The position numbers and the translations under genes are program-made. Of a stretch of 64,000 nt of DNA, positions 10,217-19,593 are shown piece by piece. Position 1 is the stretch's first letter. Every line of letters begins with the position of its first letter. Source of the DNA: Prochlorococcus sp. AG-347-K16 (GTDB lineage: Bacteria > Cyanobacteriota > Cyanobacteriia > PCC-6307 > Cyanobiaceae); contig QCCD01000003.1 of the NCBI GenBank assembly GCA_003281405.1, positions 62,001 to 126,000 on the forward strand, read 5' to 3'. The notes beneath the pieces were generated by a model. It was not told the origin of the DNA. It was given only the letters and a program-made list of their open reading frames with translations, and ran no database searches.

Positions 10217-11325
10217 TGAATTATTTTGATCCATTAAATAATCTTTTCCCAAAACCAAGAGAAGAAATAATAAATATGCAGTCTTACTCTGCACCTTTAG
10301 AAAATAGAAGAAATTTACTCCGCTTAGACTTTAATGAAAATACTTTAGGTCCAAGTCCTAAGGTTCTAGAGGCATTACAAGCGATAAAATTAGATGAGAT
10401 TTCAATTTATCCAGAATATAATTTTTTAAAAAAATTTTTATGTGATAAATATCTTGATTCAAGAAAATTTGGTAATGATGAAATCGGAATTTTCAATGGA
10501 GCAGATGCAGCAATAAATGCAATTTTCAATTGCTTTGGAGAAAAAGATCAAATATTTCTAACCACAAATCCAACTTTTGGTTACTATTCTCCTTGTGCAG
10601 AAATCCGAGGAATGAAAAAAATAAGTTGTTCTTACATTGGAGAAAATTTTCTATTCCCCATCGAAGAATTTAGGGGAAAAATAATAAAGCATAATCCAAA
10701 GTTAATATTTATTTGCAATCCAAATAATCCAACAGGAACTGTTCTAAGCTCTAATGAAATAATTAATTTAGCCAATATCAATAAAGATTCATTAATAGTT
10801 GTTGATGAACTATATGAAAAATTTAATGGAGATAGTCTTCTTGAATCGATAGATTTTGAAAAGAATAAAAATATACTAATAATCCAATCTCTTTCAAAAA
10901 CTGCAGGTCTAGCTGGTTTAAGAATAGGTTTTACTTTTGGCAATAAAAGTTTAATTCAGTACATTAATAAAGTTACAGGACCATATGATGTAAACAGCTT
11001 TGCTATAACAGCTGCATTAGCAGCACTTAAAGACAAATCATATATTGATAATTATGTTTTAGAAGTAAAAAAGGCGAGGAAATGGATTTTAAATAAATTT
11101 AAATCAACAAAAATCAGAACTCACTTTAGTGGAGGTAATTATTTCTTAATTTGGCCAAAAAAAGATCCTAAAATCTTAATACAACAGATGAGAGAAAAAG
11201 GTATTCTTATTAGAAGTATGGAAAACAAAAAAGATATCGGTAATTCTATAAGGGTTAGTATTGGAACTAAAGAACAAATGATTTTTTTCTGGGACAATTA
11301 CAAGATATTAGATTTAAAAAATTAA
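10216..11325 (+). CDS. hisC: Class I/II aminotransferase, HisC-like
   Basis: A 369-residue PLP-dependent enzyme of the histidinol-phosphate aminotransferase type. LRLDFNENTLGPSP near the N-terminus is typical of HisC and its relatives. NPNNPTGT, the substrate region VVDELYEKF and SLSKTAGLAGLRIGF, with the PLP-binding Lys of SKT, are all present. Aromatic aminotransferases and threonine-phosphate decarboxylases share this fold, so histidine biosynthesis is likely but not proven. It overlaps argS by one base and is convergent with the MBL-fold gene (4-base overlap). Confidence 0.72.
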   Translation: MNYFDPLNNLFPKPREEIINMQSYSAPLENRRNLLRLDFNENTLGPSPKVLEALQAIKLDEISIYPEYNFLKKFLCDKYLDSRKFGNDEIGIFNGADAAINAIFNCFGEKDQIFLTTNPTFGYYSPCAEIRGMKKISCSYIGENFLFPIEEFRGKIIKHNPKLIFICNPNNPTGTVLSSNEIINLANINKDSLIVVDELYEKFNGDSLLESIDFEKNKNILIIQSLSKTAGLAGLRIGFTFGNKSLIQYINKVTGPYDVNSFAITAALAALKDKSYIDNYVLEVKKARKWILNKFKSTKIRTHFSGGNYFLIWPKKDPKILIQQMREKGILIRSMENKKDIGNSIRVSIGTKEQMIFFWDNYKILDLKN

Positions 11326-12047
11326 TTACTGAAAATATAAATTGTATTTTGATCGATTCTTTTAGGTTTTATTTGAAAATCTTTTCCAACATATTTTACT
11401 TTAAAATCTTTCATATTTTCGATAAATAGATCAGCATTTGAGAAATCACATTCTTTATTAATTTTTTTGCCGCGTTCAAAGTGAACAGGAATAACTACAT
11501 TAGGTTTTAGAAGCTTAACTATTTTTGAGGCTTCTTTACCATTGTAAGATTTTATTCCTCCTCCAATTGAAATAAACAATATATCTGGACCAGACAAAAT
11601 AATTTGACTGTTTATATCAATATCACCAGCAGCTCCTCCCATATGAACAATTTTAAGGTCATTCTGCTCCCAACTCCAAACAGTTGCCATCCCAAATCTT
11701 CTTCCATCTACTCTGTCATGTGGTACAGAAATTCCATTTAATAAAATATCCTCAAATTGATAGATTCCTGGCTCAACGAACATTAATTGATCATTCGGGT
11801 TATATCCTTCATCTGGAAGCCTAGAACTAGCCAAAATAAAATCTACGTTGACTTCTTTTGGCTCCTTTAAATTACTTGCACAACCTATTGCTTTAAAGGG
11901 ATTTATAAGAATAGATTTATCTGCACTAGTAATTAAAAAACTACTATGTCCCAAACTTTTTATTCCTAAGTTCCTCGCCAATAATGAGGTAGGTAAAAAA
12001 GAGCTAACTAATATCAAAAATAAAAAGTTTTTAATTTGAGAAATCAT
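11322..12047 (-). CDS. Exported metallo-beta-lactamase-fold protein with degenerate active site
   Basis: A 241-residue protein with an N-terminal hydrophobic signal segment (about residues 5-24, ending near LLARN). The remainder follows the MBL-fold layout of UPF0173-like hydrolases: SLGHSSFLI, ILINPF, a late LKPNVVIPVHF strand. The metal-binding motif HxHxDH is not there; its position reads ILASSRLPDEGYN. The later HAGD-type motif reads HMGGAAG. Only the terminal His of PVHF remains, so it may be a binding protein or pseudoenzyme. It is the last gene of the prfB-to-trpG minus-strand run. Confidence 0.7.
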   Translation of the reverse strand: MISQIKNFLFLILVSSFLPTSLLARNLGIKSLGHSSFLITSADKSILINPFKAIGCASNLKEPKEVNVDFILASSRLPDEGYNPNDQLMFVEPGIYQFEDILLNGISVPHDRVDGRRFGMATVWSWEQNDLKIVHMGGAAGDIDINSQIILSGPDILFISIGGGIKSYNGKEASKIVKLLKPNVVIPVHFERGKKINKECDFSNADLFIENMKDFKVKYVGKDFQIKPKRIDQNTIYIFSN

Positions 12048-12066
12048 AATATTATTTTTTTTTATT

Positions 12067-12663
12067 TTACTTTTGTTCAGCCATTTTTAGAAAATTACTA
12101 ATTAATTTATGACCAAATTGCGTCAACACACTTTCAGGATGGAACTGTACCCCATGTAAATGTTTATATTCTTTATGAGAGATAGCCATAATTGTTGAGT
12201 CTTCTAAAGTCGCAGTTATGTCGAAACAAGATGGTAAAGAACTTGAATCAACTATAAGACTATGGTATCTAGTAGCCACAAATGGAGTCTCGATATCTTT
12301 AAACAATCCTTTTTGATTATGAAATATTTTGGATGTCTTACCATGCATAAGTTCTTTCCCAACTATAACCTTACCTCCAAAAGCTTGGGCCAAAGCTTGA
12401 TGACCTAAACAAACTCCCAAGGTCGGAATATTTTTAGATAATTTTTTTAGAATTGGCAGACAAATTCCAGATTGATCTGGATTACCTGGACCTGGAGATA
12501 AGAGAATTCCACCAGGATTTAGTTTAATAATTTCTTCTAAAGTAATTTCATCATTTCTTTTAACTATTAATTCTTTAGTTATTTCATGCTCAACTGAAAG
12601 TTCTCCTAAATATTGAACAAGGTTATAAGTAAAACTATCGTAATTATCAATAACAAGAAACAT
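12067..12663 (-). CDS. trpG: Anthranilate/aminodeoxychorismate synthase glutaminase subunit
   Basis: A 198-residue class I glutamine amidotransferase that supplies ammonia for making anthranilate (tryptophan) and/or aminodeoxychorismate (folate). It opens with the typical DNYDSFTYNLVQYL, has the oxyanion segment LSPGPGNP, the nucleophile Cys in GVCLGHQALAQAFGG and the His-Glu pair in VQFHPES. TrpG and PabA cannot be told apart by motif, and one protein may serve both partners. It lies 12 bp downstream of dgkA in the same direction. Confidence 0.9.
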   Translation of the reverse strand: MFLVIDNYDSFTYNLVQYLGELSVEHEITKELIVKRNDEITLEEIIKLNPGGILLSPGPGNPDQSGICLPILKKLSKNIPTLGVCLGHQALAQAFGGKVIVGKELMHGKTSKIFHNQKGLFKDIETPFVATRYHSLIVDSSSLPSCFDITATLEDSTIMAISHKEYKHLHGVQFHPESVLTQFGHKLISNFLKMAEQK

Positions 12664-12675
12664 ATTTATATGGAT

Positions 12676-13086
12676 TTAAAATAACAACTTTATTTTAGGA
12701 ACAAAGATATATACAGCAATAATAACAGAATTAATGGAAGCTAATAATACTGCTCCTGCAGAAGTATCTTTTGAAATTTTAGCCAAAATATTAAATTCTT
12801 TTTCCACTACTAAATCAACGATTGATTCAATAGATGTGTTCAATATTTCTAATATTAAAACAGACATTATTGTTGCAATCAAAATAACATAATTACTTAG
12901 ACTAATTTTAAGTAAAAAACCAATTATTAAACTTGCAACTGCAAAAATTAATTGAATTTTAAAATTTCTTGAAGTTTTTAATACATAACTAATACCACTG
13001 AAAGCATACTTAAAACTTATAAATACATTACTAGAAGTTTTGTATGATTCTTTTCTATTTTCTAAATAGTTTATTTTTTTTTCCAT
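12676..13086 (-). CDS. dgkA: Diacylglycerol kinase-type membrane protein
   Basis: A 136-residue integral membrane protein of the prokaryotic DgkA/undecaprenol kinase family. After a short N-terminal cytoplasmic part it has three transmembrane helices. The signature EILNTSIESIVD matches the family ExxNTAIE motif, and the partly acidic turn after it fits the catalytic region. It phosphorylates a lipid alcohol: diacylglycerol in E. coli, undecaprenol in many Gram-positives. The substrate here is undetermined. It follows ybeY by 6 bp, the usual ybeY-dgkA pairing. Confidence 0.88.
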   Translation of the reverse strand: MEKKINYLENRKESYKTSSNVFISFKYAFSGISYVLKTSRNFKIQLIFAVASLIIGFLLKISLSNYVILIATIMSVLILEILNTSIESIVDLVVEKEFNILAKISKDTSAGAVLLASINSVIIAVYIFVPKIKLLF

Positions 13087-13092
13087 TTATTT

Positions 13093-13632
13093 TTAATCTA
13101 ATCGAGTAATTAAATATTCTTGAAAATTTAACATATTTTCTAAATCATGCTCATTATTATGTTCCCATCCCAAAAGATGTAAAAATCCATGACTAGCCAA
13201 CCAGATCATCTCTCTATAGATTGAATGTTTATATTCATAAGATTGCTCAAGTGCCATCTCTAATGATATAAAAATATCTCCCAACTCTATATGATCTAAA
13301 TTATTTAGAGATTCATCAGAAATAATTGGAAAAGATAGAACATCAGTTGGACCATTTTTTTGCATCCATTTCTTATTCAAAGAAGCAATTTCTTGATTAG
13401 ATATTATCTGTAAGCCTAATGAAAAAGATTTTTTTTCAAAAATATAATTTGGTAATTTATAATCCTCTTTTTTTAATATAGTATTTATCCAAGATAAAAA
13501 AACTTTCTCCCAAAAAATAGATTCAAAAATAAGATGAGTTTTAGTATCTTTTAACTTATTTGAAAATTGAGAGAAATCATTACATTGAAAAACCAAATCT
13601 AAATTTATTTCAGAAATAATTTTTTCTTTCAT
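13093..13632 (-). CDS. ybeY: Endoribonuclease/rRNA maturation factor YbeY
   Basis: A 179-residue zinc metalloprotein with the UPF0054 signature [11 protein letters not shown], whose three His residues bind the metal. The upstream block TDVLSFPI is also typical. YbeY takes part in 16S rRNA 3' processing and late ribosome quality control. The N-terminus (about 45 residues) is longer and poorly conserved compared with E. coli YbeY. The gene sits between the DUF3285 gene and dgkA with gaps of 6 bp each, clearly in an operon downstream of prfB. Confidence 0.92.
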   Translation of the reverse strand: MKEKIISEINLDLVFQCNDFSQFSNKLKDTKTHLIFESIFWEKVFLSWINTILKKEDYKLPNYIFEKKSFSLGLQIISNQEIASLNKKWMQKNGPTDVLSFPIISDESLNNLDHIELGDIFISLEMALEQSYEYKHSIYREMIWLASHGFLHLLGWEHNNEHDLENMLNFQEYLITRLD

Positions 13633-13638
13633 ACATTC

Positions 13639-13821
13639 TTAAACTGGAATATTGGGCTTACCTATTGTGGCCACAAGTATTAATATCCCAATTAAAACTA
13701 GAAAGGTTATTGAAAAATGAGAAATACTTTTTGAGCCTTTCCTTACCATATTTCTCATAGCAAGCTTTATAAAGCTTGGAGGAGAAACTTTTTTTTCTAA
13801 AATTTCGTTTTTATTTTCCAT
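13639..13821 (-). CDS. Small single-pass membrane protein, DUF3285
   Basis: A 60-residue protein with a charged N-terminus, the block PPSFIKLAMRNMVRKG and a single C-terminal transmembrane helix (about 34-55). This pattern is the cyanobacterial DUF3285 family, whose function is unknown. It lies 3 bp after prfB and 6 bp before ybeY, a linkage I believe is common in cyanobacteria. That context hints at a role near translation, but this is inference only. Confidence 0.8.
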   Translation of the reverse strand: MENKNEILEKKVSPPSFIKLAMRNMVRKGSKSISHFSITFLVLIGILILVATIGKPNIPV

Positions 13822-13824
13822 TAG

Positions 13825-14947
13825 TTATTCAATAGGTTCATTAGAAGAAATATTCATACGTAATAATTCATGAATAAATGGGTCAAGTCCACCATCTAAA
13901 ACACTATCTAACTCGTTAGTCTCCTGCATAGTCCTAAGATCTTTTACCATTTGATAGGGATGGAAAACATAATTTCTTATTTGATTGCCCCATGCAGCTT
14001 CCACAATATCACCTTTAATATCAGCGACTTCAGCAGCTCTTTGTTCTTTAGCAATCACTAATAGTTTAGACTTTAAAAGTAACATAGCTTTTTCTTTATT
14101 TTGTAATTGAGATCTTTCTTGAGTACATCTTACTGAAATCCCTGAAGGCAAATGAACAATTCTCACTGCTGTTTCTACTTTATTAACATTTTGTCCTCCA
14201 GCTCCACCAGATCTACTCGTTGTAATTTCTAAATCTTTTTCAGGTATATCAAGTGAAATATTATCATCTAATTTTGGCATAACCTCTACCCCAGCAAAGC
14301 TGGTTTGTCTTTTGCCATTGGCATTAAAAGGAGAAATTCTTACTAATCTATGAGTTCCTTTTTCATGTTGCAGATAGCCATATGCATATTTTCCATCAAT
14401 TTCGAACGTTACACTCTTAATACCTGCTTCTTCTCCTTGAGATAATTCATTAATGACAAGGCTCATTTGATTATTATCGGCCCATCTAGAGTACATTCTT
14501 AATAATATCTCTACCCAATCCTGCGCATCTGTTCCACCCGCACCTGCGTTAATAGAAACTACTGCTCCTTCCTTATCGTATTCACCACATAACAATCTTT
14601 CAAATTCCCATTTATCCAAATTCTCTCTTAATTTCTTTAATCCCAGCTGCGATTCTAAAATCATTTCCTCTTCGGGTTCTAGAGAATAAAGCTCAAGAGA
14701 GGCATTAGCATCAGAAATAAAAGTTTTCCATTTATCTAACAATTCGAGTTGTGCTTTGACATCATCAAGGATTAACATTTGCTTTTTAGCTTCTTCTTGA
14801 TTATCCCAAAATTCAGGCTGAGCAGAAATTTGCTCTAACTCTTTCCTTTTCGCTTTTAATCTTGGAACGTCAAAGACAATCCTGAGCATTACCCAGGCGC
14901 TCTGTTAGTTCCGAAAGATCTTTTTTGAAATCTGTAATATCTATCAA
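13825..14947 (-). CDS. prfB: Peptide chain release factor 2, with programmed +1 frameshift
   Basis: RF2 terminates translation at UGA and UAA. The long frame (13825-14871) has the SPF anticodon-like tripeptide and the catalytic GGQ. An ATG at 14889 lies in this frame but is not the true start. Reading upstream in the zero frame, 25 codons run from TTG at 14947 ([18 protein letters not shown]) to CTT, then an in-frame TGA at 14872-14870. The sequence AGGA-N4-CTTTGAC is the classic RF2 slip site with an upstream Shine-Dalgarno-like stimulator. Shifting +1 after CTT gives a 373-residue RF2. Low RF2 stalls at the UGA and favours the shift, so RF2 controls its own level. The TTG start is less certain than the slip site. 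Confidence 0.9.
14869..14883 (-). promoter_or_regulatory. prfB +1 programmed frameshift site
   Basis: On the minus strand the sequence AGGATTGTCTTTGAC carries AGGA, a 4-base spacer, the slippery CTT codon (14875-14873), stop TGA (14872-14870) and a following C. CUU UGA C is the conserved RF2 recoding signal known from E. coli and many bacteria. AGGA is a weaker match to anti-Shine-Dalgarno than E. coli AGGGGG. Confidence 0.88.
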
Positions 14948-15023
14948 AATAGAATTTAATCCTTATTTATAATCTAACAAGCACTTTTGTTTAATAGTAT
15001 AAACTAAGTATTATTTTAAAAAA

Positions 15024-15278
15024 ATGTCCAAAGTTGAAATTTATACTTGGCAATATTGCCCATTCTGTATGCGAGCAAAATCACTCCTCAAGAAAAAAAA
15101 TGTAAATTTTACAGAATATAAAATAGATGGCGACGAAGATGCCAGAGCATTGATGATTGAAAGAGCTGATGGCAGAAGAACGTTACCACAAATATTTATA
15201 GATAATGAGGGTATCGGAGGCTGCGATGATCTCTACGCATTAGAAAATGAAAATAAATTAGAAGCATTATTAAACTAG
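15024..15278 (+). CDS. grxC: Glutaredoxin 3 (GrxC)
   Basis: An 84-residue glutathione-dependent thiol-disulfide reductase. The dithiol active site CPFC lies at residues 12-15 after the first beta strand (VEIYTWQY). The cis-Pro glutathione-binding part RRTLPQIFI and the final GGCDDL motif complete the family pattern. It acts in the cytoplasm to reduce protein disulfides and possibly ribonucleotide reductase. It ends 5 bp before gshB, which makes its cofactor, so the pair is a functional operon. Confidence 0.94.
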   Translation: MSKVEIYTWQYCPFCMRAKSLLKKKNVNFTEYKIDGDEDARALMIERADGRRTLPQIFIDNEGIGGCDDLYALENENKLEALLN

Positions 15279-15283
15279 ATCTT

Positions 15284-16207
15284 ATGAAATTTCTATTCGT
15301 AATAGATCCAATTAAAAATATAAATCCCTTAAAAGATTCAACTGCTGCTTTAATGCAAGCATCATCAAAAAAAAATATTGAAATCTGGAGTTGTACTCCT
15401 CAAGACCTGGAAGCTAGAGGTGATGAAGTATGGGCATCTTCCTTAAAAGTTGAAGTAATTCCATGGATTTCTTTCAAAGAGAATGATTGCATACCTCTCG
15501 CCGAATTTAATTGCATTTGGATGAGAAAAGATCCTCCTGTAAATGAGGCTTATTTATATGCAACCCATCTTTTAGAAGTTGCCGAAAGAAAAGGAGTAAA
15601 AGTAATTAACAAACCCTCATCGTTAAGAGCGTGGAATGAAAAGCTAGGTGCTTTAAGATACAGCCACTTAATGGCACCTACAATAGTTGCGAGTAAGGTA
15701 AAAGATCTTATTAATTTTGCAAATATAAATAATGAAGTAGTGATAAAACCTCTAGGAGGAAAAGGTGGTCAAGGTGTTATAAGGATAAATAAAAATTCTC
15801 CAGGAATTAAATCAATCATTGAATTAATCACTTCTCAAGAAGAATTGCCCGTTATGATGCAAAAATTTATTCCTGAAGTCGTAGAGGGTGATAAAAGAAT
15901 AATTATCGTAAACGGAGAAGCAATTGGATCAATAAATAGGATTCCTCAAGGAGGCGATTTTAGGAGTAATTTAGCGATGGGAGGCAAGGCTGAACCAACA
16001 TTATTAACAGAAAAAGAAAAAAGTATCTGCTCAGAATTATCTCAACACTTCAAAGATGAGGGTTTATTTTTTGTAGGTATTGATGTAATAAATGGAATGC
16101 TTAGCGAGATTAATGTAACAAGTCCAACAGGTTTAAGAGAAATAGAAAATTTATCCAATAAAAATGTTTCAGAGGAAGTTATTGAAAAATTAGTAGAAAT
16201 TATCTAG
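15284..16207 (+). CDS. gshB: Glutathione synthetase
   Basis: A 307-residue ATP-grasp ligase that joins gamma-glutamylcysteine and glycine to make glutathione. The family opening [19 protein letters not shown] is typical. ATP-binding segments [10 protein letters not shown] and MMQKFIPEV, and metal-binding residues near [13 protein letters not shown], are all present. It is co-transcribed with grxC. Its 3' end overlaps the convergent menF by 8 bases, with no recognisable terminator between them. Confidence 0.94.
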   Translation: MKFLFVIDPIKNINPLKDSTAALMQASSKKNIEIWSCTPQDLEARGDEVWASSLKVEVIPWISFKENDCIPLAEFNCIWMRKDPPVNEAYLYATHLLEVAERKGVKVINKPSSLRAWNEKLGALRYSHLMAPTIVASKVKDLINFANINNEVVIKPLGGKGGQGVIRINKNSPGIKSIIELITSQEELPVMMQKFIPEVVEGDKRIIIVNGEAIGSINRIPQGGDFRSNLAMGGKAEPTLLTEKEKSICSELSQHFKDEGLFFVGIDVINGMLSEINVTSPTGLREIENLSNKNVSEEVIEKLVEII

Positions 16208-17612
16208 GGTTTTTAGCGCAAAATATCTGTTTTACTATAGATTCAAATTTTAATTTAATCTCATCTATTTCTTTCTCTAAAACGGAGCCAGAAACTATAC
16301 CTGAACCTGCAGTAAATTCAATATTTTCTTCAATACATCTTGCGCCTCTTATTGCCAAAAGAAATGAAGCATTGCCTGATGAATCAACCCAACCCATTGG
16401 AGAAGCATAATTTCCTCTAGGAAAAGACTCAAGAGTGTTTATCCAATCCAATGCTGCATTTTTTGGGTATCCACAAACAGCTGGAGATGGATGTAAGTTT
16501 TTAAGCAATTCAAAAGGACAAATATTTTCAACTTTAGAGAAAATGAGTGTTTGCAAATGAGAAATATCTCCAAATGAATTTACCTTGATATCACTTTTTT
16601 TAAAGTTTGTTATTTTTGAAACTTCTAAAGATTTAATCAAATGTTGTATTACATAATTATGTTCCTTTAAGTCTTTAGTACTTTTTAGGAGTTTCTTAAA
16701 ATTTGAATTAGTAGAGATAGTTCCAGCAAGAGCCTCTAAAGTTAAATTAGGTTTAGAGAAAGAAAATAATTTTTCTGGAGATGCTCCAAACAAAATATCC
16801 TTACTATTCCTTTTCCAAACGTATCTACATGTATTTGGTTGATTCTTTTGAAATCTTTTTAAAATTTCTACTAAATCTAATTTATTTTTAAGTTTTATTT
16901 TAATCCTATTAGCTAAAACTATCTTTTCGAGGATATCTTTATCTACTAATTGAATTCCTCTATTTACTAATTTTTTCATGTTTGTTTTAGAAGTTTCTAA
17001 GGAGCGTGTGAAATCATCAATAAAAGGGGAATCAAAACTAGTTTTTAAGCCAGATGATTTTATTAATTCTGAGCCAGAATTAATAACTTGATTTCTAATT
17101 GTCCATATTTCTTCAATTAATGTTCTTAATGATGATTTACCTTCAACATGACCATTGATTCTTAACCAGCAATTCTTGCCACTTTTAGTAATTAATATTT
17201 TTGGCAAAATGGCTTCCAAACTAGGGATATCTGAAGTTAAATTCTTATTATTCAAATTTTCAGAGAAAGAAAATAAATAAATTATTTTTGAAAGTGCAGA
17301 ATTATGCGATTCATTAGTTAAGTTAATTAAATTTTTAAAATTCTCAGAATTAAACTCTTTTGCTACCTCAAATCTTTTTGGGCCATCCAGAGTAACATAT
17401 TTACACTTCTCGAAAGCTATATATGAAATGCCATCAGATTCCTCCCAAAATGAAGAAAACGGATATTGATTTATTAACAATTCATAAACTTGGAATAAAT
17501 CAATACAAGGAATCTCAACACAAATACTTACTAATCCAGAATTTTCAACTTTCTTATCGAAAGAGGAAAATACATCTTTTAAAAAATCTGTTAAGTTTAA
17601 ATCATTTTTCAT
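16200..17612 (-). CDS. menF: Isochorismate synthase (MenF-type)
   Basis: A 470-residue chorismate-binding enzyme. The C-terminal two thirds hold the family motifs: [27 protein letters not shown], and a terminal AGSGIV block. Isochorismate synthase carries out the first committed step of phylloquinone synthesis from chorismate. Related enzymes (TrpE, PabB, salicylate synthase) share the fold, but adjacency to menA, menC and menE supports MenF. It is divergent from menA with about 100 bp between starts. Confidence 0.85.
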   Translation of the reverse strand: MKNDLNLTDFLKDVFSSFDKKVENSGLVSICVEIPCIDLFQVYELLINQYPFSSFWEESDGISYIAFEKCKYVTLDGPKRFEVAKEFNSENFKNLINLTNESHNSALSKIIYLFSFSENLNNKNLTSDIPSLEAILPKILITKSGKNCWLRINGHVEGKSSLRTLIEEIWTIRNQVINSGSELIKSSGLKTSFDSPFIDDFTRSLETSKTNMKKLVNRGIQLVDKDILEKIVLANRIKIKLKNKLDLVEILKRFQKNQPNTCRYVWKRNSKDILFGASPEKLFSFSKPNLTLEALAGTISTNSNFKKLLKSTKDLKEHNYVIQHLIKSLEVSKITNFKKSDIKVNSFGDISHLQTLIFSKVENICPFELLKNLHPSPAVCGYPKNAALDWINTLESFPRGNYASPMGWVDSSGNASFLLAIRGARCIEENIEFTAGSGIVSGSVLEKEIDEIKLKFESIVKQIFCAKNPR

Positions 17613-17713
17613 TACTTATTGAAAATAACTAAAAATGATGCAATAAAGTAAAAAATGTAACTCAATTTATAAACTACATTCAATAATTATCTAATTTTGC
17701 GTGTTAATTAAAA

Positions 17714-18631
17714 ATGGACGAAGATAAAAAAAAATTATGGAAAAAAGCAATAAAATGGCCTCTTTATTCTGTTGCCATACTTCCAGTTTTAATAACAGGG
17801 GCTTACTTGCTCAATCAATATGAAGAGGTAAAAATTTATAATTTGATTTCATTTACTTTAGCTGCAATTTTGATATTACTTTGGGAAAATCTAACTAATG
17901 ATTTATACGACGCAGAAACAGGAATCGATGAATTTAAATTCCATTCAATTGTAAATCTTGTAAAAAATAAAAAAATAATTTCATTTATTGCATATACATC
18001 TTTAGTTATTGGTTTATTAATAATTTTAATTATTTCAGTATCAACAAGTATAAACATTTTTATTTTGGTGGCAGCTTGCTGCTTCTTAGGATATTTATAT
18101 CAAGGTCCTCCTTTTAGATTGGGCTATCAAGGTTTAGGAGAACCATTATGCTGGCTTGCATTTGGACCTTTTGCGTACTCTGCAGTCTTAATTGCGTTAA
18201 ATCCGTCTAATATTTACTTCGAAGATATTCCATGGAAAGTTTCTTTATTAATTGGTTCAGGACCTTCCTTGGCAACAACTCTTGTATTATTTTGTTCTCA
18301 TTTTCATCAAATTTCTGAAGATAAAAAGCATGGGAAAAATTCACCTTTAGTTCGCTTAGGGGCAAAAAAAGGTTCTCAATTTGTGCCTTGGATAATTTTT
18401 ACAATATATATTTTTCAACTTTTCACAATAGTTTATGGATTTATTCCAGTTTTTTGCATCCTTTATTTGCTTAGTTTCCCTCAAGCAAAAAGACTTATAA
18501 ATTTATTAAAATCTTCGTATGCAAAACCTTCTGCAATAAAAAATTGCAAATTCATCGCAATAAAATTTCAAACTCTTAATGGAATTGGTTTAATCACAGG
18601 ATTAATATTTAATTACTTGCTAAATAAATGA
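17714..18631 (+). CDS. menA: 1,4-dihydroxy-2-naphthoate phytyltransferase (MenA)
   Basis: A 305-residue UbiA-superfamily membrane prenyltransferase with about eight or nine hydrophobic helices. The first aspartate-rich motif is NDLYDAETGID, near residues 62-72, and a second polar loop follows with FCSHFHQISEDKKHGK. In cyanobacteria MenA attaches a phytyl chain to dihydroxynaphthoate, giving demethylphylloquinone, the precursor of the photosystem I A1 quinone. It overlaps menC by 4 bases (ATGA), so menA-menC-menE is an operon. Confidence 0.9.
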   Translation: MDEDKKKLWKKAIKWPLYSVAILPVLITGAYLLNQYEEVKIYNLISFTLAAILILLWENLTNDLYDAETGIDEFKFHSIVNLVKNKKIISFIAYTSLVIGLLIILIISVSTSINIFILVAACCFLGYLYQGPPFRLGYQGLGEPLCWLAFGPFAYSAVLIALNPSNIYFEDIPWKVSLLIGSGPSLATTLVLFCSHFHQISEDKKHGKNSPLVRLGAKKGSQFVPWIIFTIYIFQLFTIVYGFIPVFCILYLLSFPQAKRLINLLKSSYAKPSAIKNCKFIAIKFQTLNGIGLITGLIFNYLLNK

Positions 18632-19593
18632 ACTTAATATTTCAAAAAAAATCTTATAGCTTTAAGTTATCGGCCAAAGTAGAAAATTCTAAAACCAATT
18701 ACCATACAAAATCGGGTTGGATAATTAAATTAATAAGTAATGATAAAAAAATAGGGTTTGGAGAAGTTTCACCGCTATATAAAAAAGACTTAAAAAAGTG
18801 TGCAAAACAACTAGATATGATCCCTGAGTATATAGAGGAATTTAATTTATCTGAGCAAATAAATATTTTTCACCCATGCATTCAATCTGCAATAAATTCT
18901 GCATTAGCTGAGATAAATGGAAAAATAATTTTTAAAGAAAACTACTACTTTGATGAAATTGGTAAAACAGCCATATTGTTAAATCATGAAAATGTAATTT
19001 CAGATCTAAATGATATTAAAAAAAGACATTGTGATATTGGAAAATCATTAACCTTAAAATGGAAAGTAGCACTAAAAAAGAACCATGAGGAAGAAGCAAA
19101 ATTAGAAGAAATTTTAAGCAAAATAGGTAATAATATTAAATTAAGAATAGATGCTAATGGTTCTTGGGGAAGAGAGATAGCTAATAGGTGGGCTGATATT
19201 TTGAAAGATAATAAAAATATAGATTGGTTAGAACAACCTCTCTGTGTTGATGATATTGATGGACTGACAGAACTAAACAAAAAAATTCCAATAGCTTTAG
19301 ACGAATCACTTTTAAAATTTCCAACTTTGATTGATGAGTGGAAGGGTTGGCAAATTAGAAGGCCTTCTCAAGAAAATAATCCAGTTAAGCTTTTAAGAGA
19401 ATTAGAAAATAAAAAAGCTTTAATATCTATAAGTACCTCATTTGAAACTGGAATAGGAAAGAGATGGCTCCATCATTTATCTTCTCTACAATTACAAGGA
19501 CCAACGCCAAAAGTTCCTGGTTTAGCAATGAATAAATTCCCTAATACGTTTCTATTTTTAAATGAAGCAAAAACGATATGGGATCAACTATGA
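18628..19593 (+). CDS. menC: o-Succinylbenzoate synthase (MenC)
   Basis: A 321-residue member of the enolase superfamily that dehydrates SHCHC to o-succinylbenzoate. Expected catalytic parts are seen: LKWKVAL (the KxK motif), the metal ligands in RIDANGSW, EQPL and ALDES, and a late Ser-rich strand ISISTSFETGIG. The N-terminal capping domain is short and divergent, common in small cyanobacterial versions. It overlaps both menA and menE, so expression is probably coupled. Confidence 0.88.
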   Translation: MNLIFQKKSYSFKLSAKVENSKTNYHTKSGWIIKLISNDKKIGFGEVSPLYKKDLKKCAKQLDMIPEYIEEFNLSEQINIFHPCIQSAINSALAEINGKIIFKENYYFDEIGKTAILLNHENVISDLNDIKKRHCDIGKSLTLKWKVALKKNHEEEAKLEEILSKIGNNIKLRIDANGSWGREIANRWADILKDNKNIDWLEQPLCVDDIDGLTELNKKIPIALDESLLKFPTLIDEWKGWQIRRPSQENNPVKLLRELENKKALISISTSFETGIGKRWLHHLSSLQLQGPTPKVPGLAMNKFPNTFLFLNEAKTIWDQL

